A stretch of DNA of 24,809 nt from Lachnospiraceae bacterium (GTDB lineage Bacteria > Bacillota_A > Clostridia > Lachnospirales > Lachnospiraceae): NCBI GenBank assembly GCA_017613595.1, contig JAGADM010000087.1:1-24809 (forward strand), read 5' to 3'. The notes beneath the pieces are model-generated. The model did no database searches, was not told where the DNA came from, and saw nothing but the letters and a program-made list of their open reading frames with translations. Position 1 is the stretch's first letter, and every line of letters starts with the position of its first letter. Of this stretch, positions 7,546 through 15,104 are shown one piece after another. The translations under genes and the position numbers were made by a program.

Positions 7546-9429
7546 ATGGGAGTATTCAAATTCGGTTTCAGACATTGGAAGAAGCATCTTCCTCTCGACA
7601 TTCTGACAAAGCTGATGAGCTTTGCGGCACTGACGGCAGATCTGATGCTGCCGCTTCTCACGGCAATGTTCATCAATCACATCATCAAGGATAAGCCGGC
7701 GGAAAAGGGCGTATTTTCCTTTCTCCTGTCAGGAAAATACGGCGAGATCCACTCGATGCAGCTGTTTTTTACGCTGTCGGCGGTGTTCCTCAGTCTGATT
7801 CTTTTTAAGGACATCATCGTTTACGCCAAGAACTATATTCTGCAGAAGCTCGGTCTCGCGCTCGAGACGGATCTTCGTGAGGTGACATTCCATAAACTCA
7901 TGGAACTCGACTCGGAGACGATCGCCGAGTACAACACCGGTGAGCTTCTGACAACGATCAACTCCGACACGATCATGTTTAAGGAACTGTTCTGCAGAAT
8001 GATTCCGAATATATGCGACAGTATCTTCGTTCTGATCGTGGCGGTTGTCATGCTTGCGGGCATCAACCGGTCGCTTCTCGTGATCCCGCTGATCCTGTCC
8101 CCGTTCTTCGCGATATCGCTGCTTCGTTTCCGGAAACTGGCTCGTGCAAATTTCCGCGCGATCCGCGGCTGCAACAGCAACATGGCACTGACCGTTCAGG
8201 AAAATATCGAAGCGGTCCGTCTTGTCCGTTCGTTCACCAATGAGGACGTAGAGCGGAAGAAGTTCGACACCTCCAATTACAATCTGCGCGATTCGCATAT
8301 CAAGCAGATCAAACTGTCCTCCACCTTTGAGGCAATCTTCGGACTGATCCGTCAGACGGCATACATCGGAAGTATTGCCGTGAGCGCCGTTCTTGTCATG
8401 AAAGGCCAGCTTCTGATCGGTTACCTTGTGGCGAGCGGCGACTACGTGTTCCGCATCATGAACCATATCACGCAGATCAACAACAGCATGTTCCAGATGC
8501 AGCAGCAGCTCGTATCCGGAAGGAAAATGATGGATTTCATGAATACGGAAAGCAAGATCGTGAGCGGACCCATCAGCGTAAATGAGACGCCGAAGGAAGG
8601 CATCATGTATGCGCCGGAAGAGGCCGTCACCGATACAGGCGTTCTTAGTGAGGCACATATCGAGATCGTGAACGGCAGCCTTGCGATCGGCGGCCAGACG
8701 ATCCTTAAAAACATTAATCTGGATATTACGCCCGGAAAGAAAATCGGTATCGTCGGCGGTACGGGATCCGGTAAGAGCGTGCTTCTTGAGTCGCTGATCC
8801 GCGTTCACGATATGACCGAAGGAAAGATTCTTTTAAACGGCACGGATATCCGCGAATACGAACTGAATTCCTTAAGAAGACAGTTCTCCTATGTGTTCCA
8901 GGATGTCTTTCTGTTCTCCAATACGATCACATCGAATATCGCTTATTCGGAGCCCGAGGTGGGACGCCAGCAGGTTGTGAAGGCTGCGGAACACGCGCAG
9001 GCGCATGGGTTCATCTCAAGCTTTACGGAAGGCTATGAAACGATCATCGGTGAGCGCGGGCTCGGAATATCCGGTGGTCAGAAGCAGCGTGTTTCCATCG
9101 CGAGAGCGCTTCTTCGGAACGCCCCGATCCTCGTTCTCGACGATTCCACATCGGCGCTTGACGTCGGAACGGAGAAAAGGCTTCTTGCGGATATCAAACA
9201 GTTCTATCCGGACAAGACGCTTCTGATCTCCGCACACCGACTGTCCTCGGTTGTGGACTGTGATGAGATCATCTATCTTCGCGACGGTGAGATCATCGAG
9301 CGCGGTTCGTTTGAGGAACTGATGAAACTCGGCGGCACATTTGCCAAGATTTACAATATACAGATCACACAGGAGGGCTCCGTGAACTTTGACGCCCTTG
9401 CCGATAAACTGGCAGAAGGGAGGGCATAA
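7546..9429 (+). CDS. Heterodimeric ABC exporter, subunit A (degenerate Walker B)
   Basis: A 627-residue ABC half-transporter: membrane domain with about six helices (residues 15-310), then a nucleotide-binding domain (about 370-605). Visible motifs are Walker A GGTGSGKS (404-411), Q-loop Gln452, canonical signature ISGGQ (508-512), Walker B ILVLDD (528-533) and switch His564. The residue after the Walker B Asp is Asp533 instead of the catalytic Glu, the mark of the non-hydrolysing site in asymmetric exporters such as TM287/288. The start is the ATG at 7546 with GAAGGGA upstream; the in-frame ATG at 7489 lacks one. The partner gene starts two bases after this stop. The A/B pair probably exports drugs, lipids or peptides, but the substrate cannot be inferred. 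No peptidase domain is present. Confidence 0.9.
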   Translation: MGVFKFGFRHWKKHLPLDILTKLMSFAALTADLMLPLLTAMFINHIIKDKPAEKGVFSFLLSGKYGEIHSMQLFFTLSAVFLSLILFKDIIVYAKNYILQKLGLALETDLREVTFHKLMELDSETIAEYNTGELLTTINSDTIMFKELFCRMIPNICDSIFVLIVAVVMLAGINRSLLVIPLILSPFFAISLLRFRKLARANFRAIRGCNSNMALTVQENIEAVRLVRSFTNEDVERKKFDTSNYNLRDSHIKQIKLSSTFEAIFGLIRQTAYIGSIAVSAVLVMKGQLLIGYLVASGDYVFRIMNHITQINNSMFQMQQQLVSGRKMMDFMNTESKIVSGPISVNETPKEGIMYAPEEAVTDTGVLSEAHIEIVNGSLAIGGQTILKNINLDITPGKKIGIVGGTGSGKSVLLESLIRVHDMTEGKILLNGTDIREYELNSLRRQFSYVFQDVFLFSNTITSNIAYSEPEVGRQQVVKAAEHAQAHGFISSFTEGYETIIGERGLGISGGQKQRVSIARALLRNAPILVLDDSTSALDVGTEKRLLADIKQFYPDKTLLISAHRLSSVVDCDEIIYLRDGEIIERGSFEELMKLGGTFAKIYNIQITQEGSVNFDALADKLAEGRA

Positions 9430-9431
9430 GT

Positions 9432-11198
9432 ATGGCTAAGAAGAATACCTACTTTCAGGATGAAGTCATCCGTAAGAAATTCGATATCCGCCAGTTCGGA
9501 AGAGTACTCCGCTATATGAAGCCCTACCGCGGCTCATTCATCATCGTCGGCATTCTGATGCTTGTCTCCGCCGGACTCGCGATGATCACCCCGCTTCTTC
9601 TTCGTGAAATCATCGACAACGTGGTTGTGACCGAAGAATACCGTACGCTTGCCTTTGTCATCGCTTCGATGGCCGCGATCGCGATCCTTGAGATTACCGT
9701 GAACTTCTTCCATCAGCGGATCATGGGTATCGTAGGACACCGGATCATCTGCGATGTGCGGAAAGACGTTTTCTATAAGCTGCAGGAGCTGCCGTTCGAT
9801 TATTTCGATTCGAAGCCGAACGGCAAGATTGTTGTCCGCGTTACCGAGTATGTGGACGGTCTCGCGAACTTCTTCTCAAACTACGTGCTGAATCTGCTTT
9901 CCTATGCGGTAAAGCTGATCATCGTGACCTTCTTCATGCTCGGACTCAGTCCGCAGCTGACCGGCATCGTATTTGCCGTTATCATTCCGATGATGGCCTG
10001 TATCTTTACGCTCCGCTACGTGATCCGTAAGGAATTCGCGAAGCTGCGCGCCAAGAACTCGAACCGTTCCGCGTTCCTTGTTGAGACGATCATGGGCGAG
10101 AAGATCGTTAAGAGCTACAACCGGACCGAAAGCAGCGAGCAGATCTACAGTGAGATCCATGACGGATGCGTGAAACAGTGGCTCCGCATATTCCGCCGGA
10201 ACGAGTGGAATACACCAATCGTTGAAACGTTCTGGAACCTCGGAACCGTATGCCTCTACGGCATGGCACTGCACCTGATCCTTAAAGGCTCGGCGTATGT
10301 GGATGCCGGACTTGTCGTGGCATTTACAAGCTACATGTCGCAGTTCAGCGGCCCGCTTACGATGATCGCGATCCTGATCCAGCAGCTGGCGCAGGTAAGC
10401 TCAAACCTTGAGCAGGTATTCGATACGATCGACTACCCTGTGGAAATTCACGACGAAAAGGACTGCGTGAAGCTTTCCGAAGTGGAAGGAAAAGTGGACT
10501 TCGACGATGTTACATTTGCCTACGATGAGGGTGTCAACATTCTCGAACACTTCGACCTGCACGTGAAGCCCGGCGAGACGATCGCGCTTGTCGGACCGAC
10601 GGGTGCCGGAAAGACAACGGTTATCAACATGCTTACCCGTTTCTACGATGTTGCCGAGGGCCGTGTCCGTATCGACGGACATGATGTCCGCGAGGTAACG
10701 CTTGACTCCCTCCGCAAAGAGGTCGGCGTTCTGATGCAGGAGCCGTTCATCTTCAAGGGAACCATCATGGAGAATATCCGCTACGGCCGTCCGGACGCGA
10801 CCGACGAAGAGTGCATCAAAGCGGCCGAGAGCATTTACGCGAACAGCTTTATCGAACGCTTTACCGACGGCTATAACCATAAGCTTGAGGAACGCGGGGC
10901 GGGCCTTTCCGCGGGTGAGAAGCAGCTGCTTTCCTTTGCCCGTATCATTTTAAAGAACCCGTCCGTGGTAATCCTCGACGAGGCGACCAGTTCCATCGAT
11001 ACGGAAACCGAGGCACTCATTCAGAAGGCTCTTAAAAAGCTGCTTGCGGGCAAGACTTCCTTTATGGTTGCGCACCGTCTTTCGACAATCCGAAGCGCGG
11101 ACCGCATCCTCTACATTTCCAACAAGGGCATTGCCGAGCAGGGCAGCCATGAGGAACTGATGGCCATGAAGGGGCTGTACTACGCACTCAATCAATAG
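9432..11198 (+). CDS. Heterodimeric ABC exporter, subunit B (catalytic Walker B, degenerate signature)
   Basis: A 588-residue half-transporter with six predicted helices (about residues 33-325) and a nucleotide-binding domain (about 353-580). Motifs: Walker A GPTGAGKT (388-395), Q-loop Gln436, signature LSAGE (492-496, off the LSGGQ consensus), Walker B VVILDE (512-517, catalytic Glu517), switch His548. In the heterodimer its signature faces the Walker motifs of subunit A, so one site pairs Asp533 with LSAGE (degenerate) and the other pairs Glu517 with ISGGQ (catalytic). This complementarity supports obligate pairing. The genes are two bases apart, and the GGGAGGG ribosome site lies inside the end of the upstream gene, so translation is probably coupled. 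No terminator is evident after the stop. Confidence 0.93.
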   Translation: MAKKNTYFQDEVIRKKFDIRQFGRVLRYMKPYRGSFIIVGILMLVSAGLAMITPLLLREIIDNVVVTEEYRTLAFVIASMAAIAILEITVNFFHQRIMGIVGHRIICDVRKDVFYKLQELPFDYFDSKPNGKIVVRVTEYVDGLANFFSNYVLNLLSYAVKLIIVTFFMLGLSPQLTGIVFAVIIPMMACIFTLRYVIRKEFAKLRAKNSNRSAFLVETIMGEKIVKSYNRTESSEQIYSEIHDGCVKQWLRIFRRNEWNTPIVETFWNLGTVCLYGMALHLILKGSAYVDAGLVVAFTSYMSQFSGPLTMIAILIQQLAQVSSNLEQVFDTIDYPVEIHDEKDCVKLSEVEGKVDFDDVTFAYDEGVNILEHFDLHVKPGETIALVGPTGAGKTTVINMLTRFYDVAEGRVRIDGHDVREVTLDSLRKEVGVLMQEPFIFKGTIMENIRYGRPDATDEECIKAAESIYANSFIERFTDGYNHKLEERGAGLSAGEKQLLSFARIILKNPSVVILDEATSSIDTETEALIQKALKKLLAGKTSFMVAHRLSTIRSADRILYISNKGIAEQGSHEELMAMKGLYYALNQ

Positions 11199-11218
11199 GA
11201 ACCGCGGAACCATTCTCA

Positions 11219-11247
11219 TTGACTCGCCGAATGTCTGATGATATACT
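11219..11247 (+). promoter_or_regulatory. Promoter of glycosyltransferase-esterase operon
   Basis: TTGACT (11219-11224) and TATACT (11242-11247) are spaced by 17 bp, 29 bases upstream of the glycosyltransferase start. It is close to sigma-A consensus. Confidence 0.85.
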
Positions 11248-11275
11248 GAAGAGAGTCAATTGACGGAGGTTTACT

Positions 11276-12013
11276 ATGGATTCTTTATATATTGTTATGC
11301 CGGCCTATAACGAAGAGGCAAATATCGAGGGTGTTGTGCGCCAGTGGTATCCGATCCTCGAAGGCAAAGGAGAAGCGTCACGTCTCGTGATCGCGGACAG
11401 CGGAAGCAATGACCGCACGCACGAGGTGCTTGAAAATCTGCAGAAGGAATTCCCGCAGCTTGAGATTCTGCCGGACACGAACCGTTATCACGGTCCGAAG
11501 GTAATCGCACTTTATGATCTCGCAATCAAGCGGGGCATCGATTATGTGTTCCAGACCGACTCGGACGGGCAGACGAATCCTGCTGAGTTCGACGCCTTCT
11601 GGCAGCTTCGTACGCAGTATGACGGTATCTTCGGAAACCGTACCGTAAGAGGTGACGGCAAGAGCCGCGCATTTGTCGAAAAGGTCGTATGCTTCCTGCT
11701 TCGCCTGTATTTCGGCGTTAAGGTTCCGGATGCCAATGCGCCGTTCCGTCTGATGAAATGCGATGTCGTGAAGAAGTATCTTTACAAGATGCAGGAGGAC
11801 TACAATCTTCCGAACATCATGATGACGACGTATTACGCTTACTACGGCGAGACGCAGGCGTTCCGTGAGATTTCGTTCAAGCCGCGTACGGCGGGTAAGA
11901 ACTCGATCAACATCCGTAAGATTTTCGGTATCGGATGGAAGGCGCTCGGGGACTTCCGCCGCTTCAAGAAGGATATGAAGGCGGATAAGAAGGCCGGGAA
12001 AGTCAGCAGATAA
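11276..12013 (+). CDS. Family 2 glycosyltransferase (polyprenyl-phosphate mannosyl/glucosyltransferase-like)
   Basis: A 245-residue GT-A fold glycosyltransferase. It opens with the family 2 nucleotide-binding start YIVMPAYNEEANI, has VIADSGSNDRT (about 38-48) and the metal-binding motif QTDSDGQTNP (Asp95 and Asp97). The arrangement resembles dolichol/polyprenyl-phosphate sugar transferases. No C-terminal membrane helices are seen; the C-terminus is very basic and could bind the membrane surface. The sugar donor and acceptor cannot be told from the sequence. The ATG at 11276 has GGAGGT six bases upstream. An esterase gene follows after 39 bases with no promoter between, so the two are probably co-transcribed. 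Confidence 0.87.
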   Translation: MDSLYIVMPAYNEEANIEGVVRQWYPILEGKGEASRLVIADSGSNDRTHEVLENLQKEFPQLEILPDTNRYHGPKVIALYDLAIKRGIDYVFQTDSDGQTNPAEFDAFWQLRTQYDGIFGNRTVRGDGKSRAFVEKVVCFLLRLYFGVKVPDANAPFRLMKCDVVKKYLYKMQEDYNLPNIMMTTYYAYYGETQAFREISFKPRTAGKNSINIRKIFGIGWKALGDFRRFKKDMKADKKAGKVSR

Positions 12014-12052
12014 CGTCATCAGAAGAATACAAAACGGGGATGGAACAAGAAT

Positions 12053-13078
12053 ATGATAGAGAAGGCAGTTTCCTTTCAGAAACCGATCTATAAAGAAGGG
12101 GAATACAATTACGAGGCGGCGTACGGATTTGTCCCGAATGTTTACGCCTATCTGCATGACGATGACGAAGTACGTCCCGGTATGATTGTCGTTCCCGGCG
12201 GCGGGTACTGCATGGTCGTGAACGTCGAGGGCGAGCCGGTCGCAGAATACTTTTATAACATGGGCATGAACGTTGTCGTGCTTACCTACACGACCGACAT
12301 CACGATGTCGGTACCGCTTAAGGACCAGCCGATGAAGGACCTGTCCCGCGCGATCCGCTATATCCGGGCCAATGCGGAAACCTACCGGATGGATCCGAAG
12401 CGTATCTCCATCTGCGGTTTCTCCGCGGGCGGACACCTCTGCGCAACCGTATGCACGCATTACGCGGACGTTACGGACTGCGATGAGGAGCTGAATAAAA
12501 TCAGCAACCGTCCGGACGGTGTGATCCTCGGCTATCCGGTGATTACTTCGGGTGAGTTTACCCATATCTATTCCATATGGGCACTGATCGGACGCGACGC
12601 GGACGCGGCGGAACTTGAGTATTATTCGCTTGAGAAGCAGGCACATAAGGATATGCCGCCGTGCTTTATCTGGCAGACGGTAACCGATGATCTGGTACCC
12701 ATTGAGAACAGCATGCTGTTCGCCGAAAGCTGCCGCAAGGCAGGTGTTCCGTACGCCTATTACGCATTCCCGAGCGGCGGTCACGGTATGGCTGCCGTAG
12801 CCGGTGACCGGTTCAAGACCGGAAACTTCGGGGAAGCGTACACATTTGACCAGGTGAACCGCGCTGTGGCAGCGGTAAAGGAAAGAAAGGGCATCCGTGT
12901 TTCGGAGGAACGCCGTGCGGAGCTTATGATCCAGTTCTTCGGCAATCCCGAAGGAGAGCCGAGGCCGAAGCCCGAAGGCGGCGAGCGTCCGCCGATGCCG
13001 GTATTTCCCGATTTTTCGGATGTCGCTCTGTGGCCGAAACTTGCGGAAACGTGGCTGAAACGGCTGAATCTTTTATGA
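12053..13078 (+). CDS. Alpha/beta-hydrolase, serine esterase (carbohydrate-esterase-like)
   Basis: A 341-residue alpha/beta-hydrolase of the BD-FAE / acetyl-xylan-esterase-like group often annotated in gut clostridia as esterase or putative xylanase. It has the oxyanion loop VVPGGGYCMV (about 46-55), nucleophile elbow GFSAGG (Ser124), an acid within TVTDDLVP (Asp212 or 213) and catalytic His in SGGHGM (His244). No signal peptide is visible, so it is probably cytosolic and acts on imported acylated sugars or other small esters. After the hydrolase core there is an unusual proline-rich C-terminal segment of about 40 residues (PEGEPRPKPEGGERPPMP). It lies downstream of the glycosyltransferase in the same transcript. 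Fold and triad are firm; the substrate is inferred from family members only. Confidence 0.85.
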   Translation: MIEKAVSFQKPIYKEGEYNYEAAYGFVPNVYAYLHDDDEVRPGMIVVPGGGYCMVVNVEGEPVAEYFYNMGMNVVVLTYTTDITMSVPLKDQPMKDLSRAIRYIRANAETYRMDPKRISICGFSAGGHLCATVCTHYADVTDCDEELNKISNRPDGVILGYPVITSGEFTHIYSIWALIGRDADAAELEYYSLEKQAHKDMPPCFIWQTVTDDLVPIENSMLFAESCRKAGVPYAYYAFPSGGHGMAAVAGDRFKTGNFGEAYTFDQVNRAVAAVKERKGIRVSEERRAELMIQFFGNPEGEPRPKPEGGERPPMPVFPDFSDVALWPKLAETWLKRLNLL

Positions 13079-13159
13079 TTTTCCCGTAAAAAATGTTCCG
13101 AAATCGCGGAAAATGTTACGCAAAGTGTTGTATTATCTTATATTTTTGATTTTTTGTCC

Positions 13160-13188
13160 TTTACTATTTGAAAATGCAATGCTAAAAT
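13160..13188 (+). promoter_or_regulatory. Promoter of XRE membrane protein gene
   Basis: TTTACT (13160-13165) and TAAAAT (13183-13188) are spaced by 17 bp in the A+T-rich gap upstream of the regulator gene. This implies a leader of about 50 bases. Confidence 0.6.
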
Positions 13189-13245
13189 AATTTGAGCAGG
13201 TTGTAGATTATCAGATCTATGTAAATTCAGCGGAGGTGTAGTGTC

Positions 13246-13713
13246 ATGACTCAGGAAGCAATCGGTAAGTTTATTGCAAAATGCAGAGAAGAACAGAAAC
13301 TGTCTGTAGCCATGCTGGGCGGCCGTCTCGGAGTATCCGATAAGAAGATCAACTCTTGGGAAGAGGGCAGCTCTATGCCGGGTTCAGATATGTATGAGCC
13401 TCTCTGCCGTGTGCTGGATATTCAGGTTTCTGAATTGCTCAGCGGTAAGAGATTGAAGGACAGTGATAAGATTGAGCGCGGTGAGAAGGCTGCGGGTGCG
13501 GTTCTCGCGATTAAACCCCAGTTCAAGATTTACAACATTCTTGCCATCGCTTTGATTATTGTCGGCATCGTTATCGCCATCATGGTATGGACGTTTAACG
13601 TACAGTTCGCCGAGAAGATTATTCCGTTCCTTGCGGGACTTGCGGTAAGCGGTGTCGGGATTGCACTCTTTGTACTCTTCAAGAGAGCAATGACCAGACT
13701 GGAGAAGGAATAA
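13246..13713 (+). CDS. Membrane-anchored XRE-family helix-turn-helix protein
   Basis: A 155-residue protein that joins an N-terminal Cro/C1-type helix-turn-helix (about residues 7-62; VAMLGGRLGVSDKKINSWEEG covers the two recognition helices) to two C-terminal membrane helices (about 95-116 and 125-146). The linker is charged. Such XRE-plus-membrane proteins are common in Firmicutes, and their targets are mostly unknown; they may tether DNA at the membrane or sense envelope state. The ATG has GGAGGTG upstream. The gene is transcribed alone, with its own promoter and a strong terminator 17 bases after the stop. The domain call is confident; the function is not known. Confidence 0.85.
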   Translation: MTQEAIGKFIAKCREEQKLSVAMLGGRLGVSDKKINSWEEGSSMPGSDMYEPLCRVLDIQVSELLSGKRLKDSDKIERGEKAAGAVLAIKPQFKIYNILAIALIIVGIVIAIMVWTFNVQFAEKIIPFLAGLAVSGVGIALFVLFKRAMTRLEKE

Positions 13714-13729
13714 ACGAATGGAAATGATG

Positions 13730-13768
13730 ATGCTCCCTTCCCGGGATGGGGAGGGAGCATTTTTTATT
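13730..13768 (+). terminator. Intrinsic terminator after XRE gene
   Basis: ATGCTCCCT (13730-13738) pairs with AGGGAGCAT (13752-13760), extended by CCC/GGG, and TTTTTATT follows. This is a very strong terminator, so the next gene needs its own promoter. Confidence 0.95.
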
Positions 13769-13823
13769 CCGTGTGCCGGATGAAAGGCAGCGGAAACGGC
13801 CTCGGTCAATAAAGGGGGATGTC

Positions 13824-14192
13824 ATGAAAAACGGAAAAGCGCAATGCTGTGAACATGTGGAAGTGCATGAGGATCTGCTGAAGATCGTCCGTGAGACGAT
13901 GCCGGTGGAGGATGACCTGTATGATCTCGCGGAGCTGTTTAAGATATTCGGGGATTCCACGAGGATCCGGATACTGTTCGTTCTTTTTGAGGCGGAGGTC
14001 TGCGTATGCGATATCGCGGAGGCGCTCGGCATGAGCCAGTCCGCGATCAGCCATCAGCTCGCGATCTTAAAGAAGAGCAAGCTGATCAAAAACCGCCGGA
14101 AGGGTAAGAGCATATTCTATTCCCTTGCCGATGAACATGTGAGGACCATTATCAGCCAGGGCATGGAGCATATCACGGAAGACCACAAGTGA
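13824..14192 (+). CDS. ArsR/SmtB-family metal-sensing repressor (CadC-type)
   Basis: A 122-residue winged-helix repressor. It carries both classical metal sites of the family. The alpha-3N site is C60-V-C62 in the motif EVCVCDIAEALG, with an N-terminal C8-C9 and His11/His15, as in the Cd/Pb/Zn sensor CadC. The alpha-5 zinc site is Asp103-x-His105 with His116-x-x-Glu119, at exactly the SmtB/CzrA spacing. The recognition helix is SQSAISHQLAIL. The start is the ATG at 13824 with AAAGGGGGA upstream; an in-frame ATG at 13746 lies within the preceding terminator. No metal-exporting P-type ATPase or cation-diffusion gene lies next to it; a HAD phosphatase follows after 42 bases. No 12-2-12 operator palindrome is visible upstream. 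It would release DNA on binding Zn, Cd, Pb or a similar metal. Confidence 0.92.
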   Translation: MKNGKAQCCEHVEVHEDLLKIVRETMPVEDDLYDLAELFKIFGDSTRIRILFVLFEAEVCVCDIAEALGMSQSAISHQLAILKKSKLIKNRRKGKSIFYSLADEHVRTIISQGMEHITEDHK

Positions 14193-14234
14193 TTCCGTGC
14201 GGAATGAAAGACTAATTAAGCTGCGGAGGAAATA

Positions 14235-15056
14235 TTGATAAACGAACCGGAAACGAAGCCCCGGAGAAAGATGATCGCAATCGATCTTGACGGGACTCTT
14301 TTGACAAGGGATAAAAGGATATCGCCCCGGAATACGGAGGCGCTTCGAAAAGCGATGGATGCAGGCGTATTTGTCTGCATCGCGACCGGACGCGCGTGGC
14401 CGGGGGCAAAGGCGTTCGCTTCGGAAATCAAACCGAACAGCCCGGTCATTACGAGTAACGGCGCGCTGATCGTCGACCCGCAGACCGAAGAAATACTGTT
14501 TGAAAGAAGCCTTTTACAAAAGGACGCGGAGACCGTCTTCGCGCTCGGAGAGGAGCGCGGTATCACTCAGATCGTGTGGTGCGGGAACCGGCTTTACGCG
14601 AGCCGGATCAATGAACTGTCGGACGATTACAGCCGGCGGTTCGGAAAGATTCCCGCGCTGAAGATCGATTCTCTCGCGGATCTTAAAGGAAGTGACATTC
14701 TGAAGATTCTATGGTATATTCCGGGAGGAAAAGCGGCCGATAACCTGCCGATTGTTCCGAGGGAAAGGCTTGAAAATGTAACAATTGTTACCTCGGATCC
14801 GGATTTTCTCGAATTCTTTTCGGGTTCGGTTTCGAAAGCCGAGGCGGTCAGTTGGATCGCAGCGCGGTGCGGCGTTTTGCCCCGGGAAGCGGCTGCTGTC
14901 GGGGATGCCTGCAATGATATACCGATGCTTCGGGCAACGGGGTTCGGGATTGCGATGGGTAACGCAGCGGACGAAGTGAAGAAAGCCGCCGCAGCGGTCA
15001 CCGGGGACAATGAGAGTGACGGTGTCGCTATGGCCATAGAAGAATATGTTTTATAA
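14235..15056 (+). CDS. Cof-type HAD-superfamily phosphatase
   Basis: A cytosolic 273-residue haloacid-dehalogenase-fold hydrolase of the Cof/YidA type, which dephosphorylates sugar phosphates and similar metabolites. Motif I is MIAIDLDGTLL (nucleophile and acid Asp in DLD), motif II VITSNGA, motif III lysine in VSKAEAVSWIA, motif IV VGDACNDIPML followed by the typical FGIAMGNAADEVKKAA ending. The start is uncertain. A TTG at 14235 has the better ribosome site (GGAGG, five-base spacing) and gives 12 extra residues; the ATG at 14271 would start exactly at the conserved first strand. It follows the metal sensor by 42 bases without a visible promoter, so it is probably in the same transcript. The substrate is unknown. 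Confidence 0.88.
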   Translation: MINEPETKPRRKMIAIDLDGTLLTRDKRISPRNTEALRKAMDAGVFVCIATGRAWPGAKAFASEIKPNSPVITSNGALIVDPQTEEILFERSLLQKDAETVFALGEERGITQIVWCGNRLYASRINELSDDYSRRFGKIPALKIDSLADLKGSDILKILWYIPGGKAADNLPIVPRERLENVTIVTSDPDFLEFFSGSVSKAEAVSWIAARCGVLPREAAAVGDACNDIPMLRATGFGIAMGNAADEVKKAAAAVTGDNESDGVAMAIEEYVL

Positions 15057-15071
15057 CCGGAACAGCCGGAT

Positions 15072-15077
15072 TATAAT
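15072..15077 (+). promoter_or_regulatory. Possible -10 element ahead of cellulase gene
   Basis: A perfect TATAAT lies 27 bases before the cellulase start, but the base positions for a -35 read TTTTAT. It overlaps a small CCGG-AACAG-CCGG hairpin. It could be an activator-dependent promoter or chance. Confidence 0.35.
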
Positions 15078-15104
15078 ATGCGCGTGTAAGACAGGAGGAC
15101 TCGT

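Noticed and set aside
7258..7680. Minus-strand frame of 140 codons in the gap and exporter start
   Set aside because: It overlaps the beginning of the ABC exporter, has no ribosome site and no recognisable protein features.
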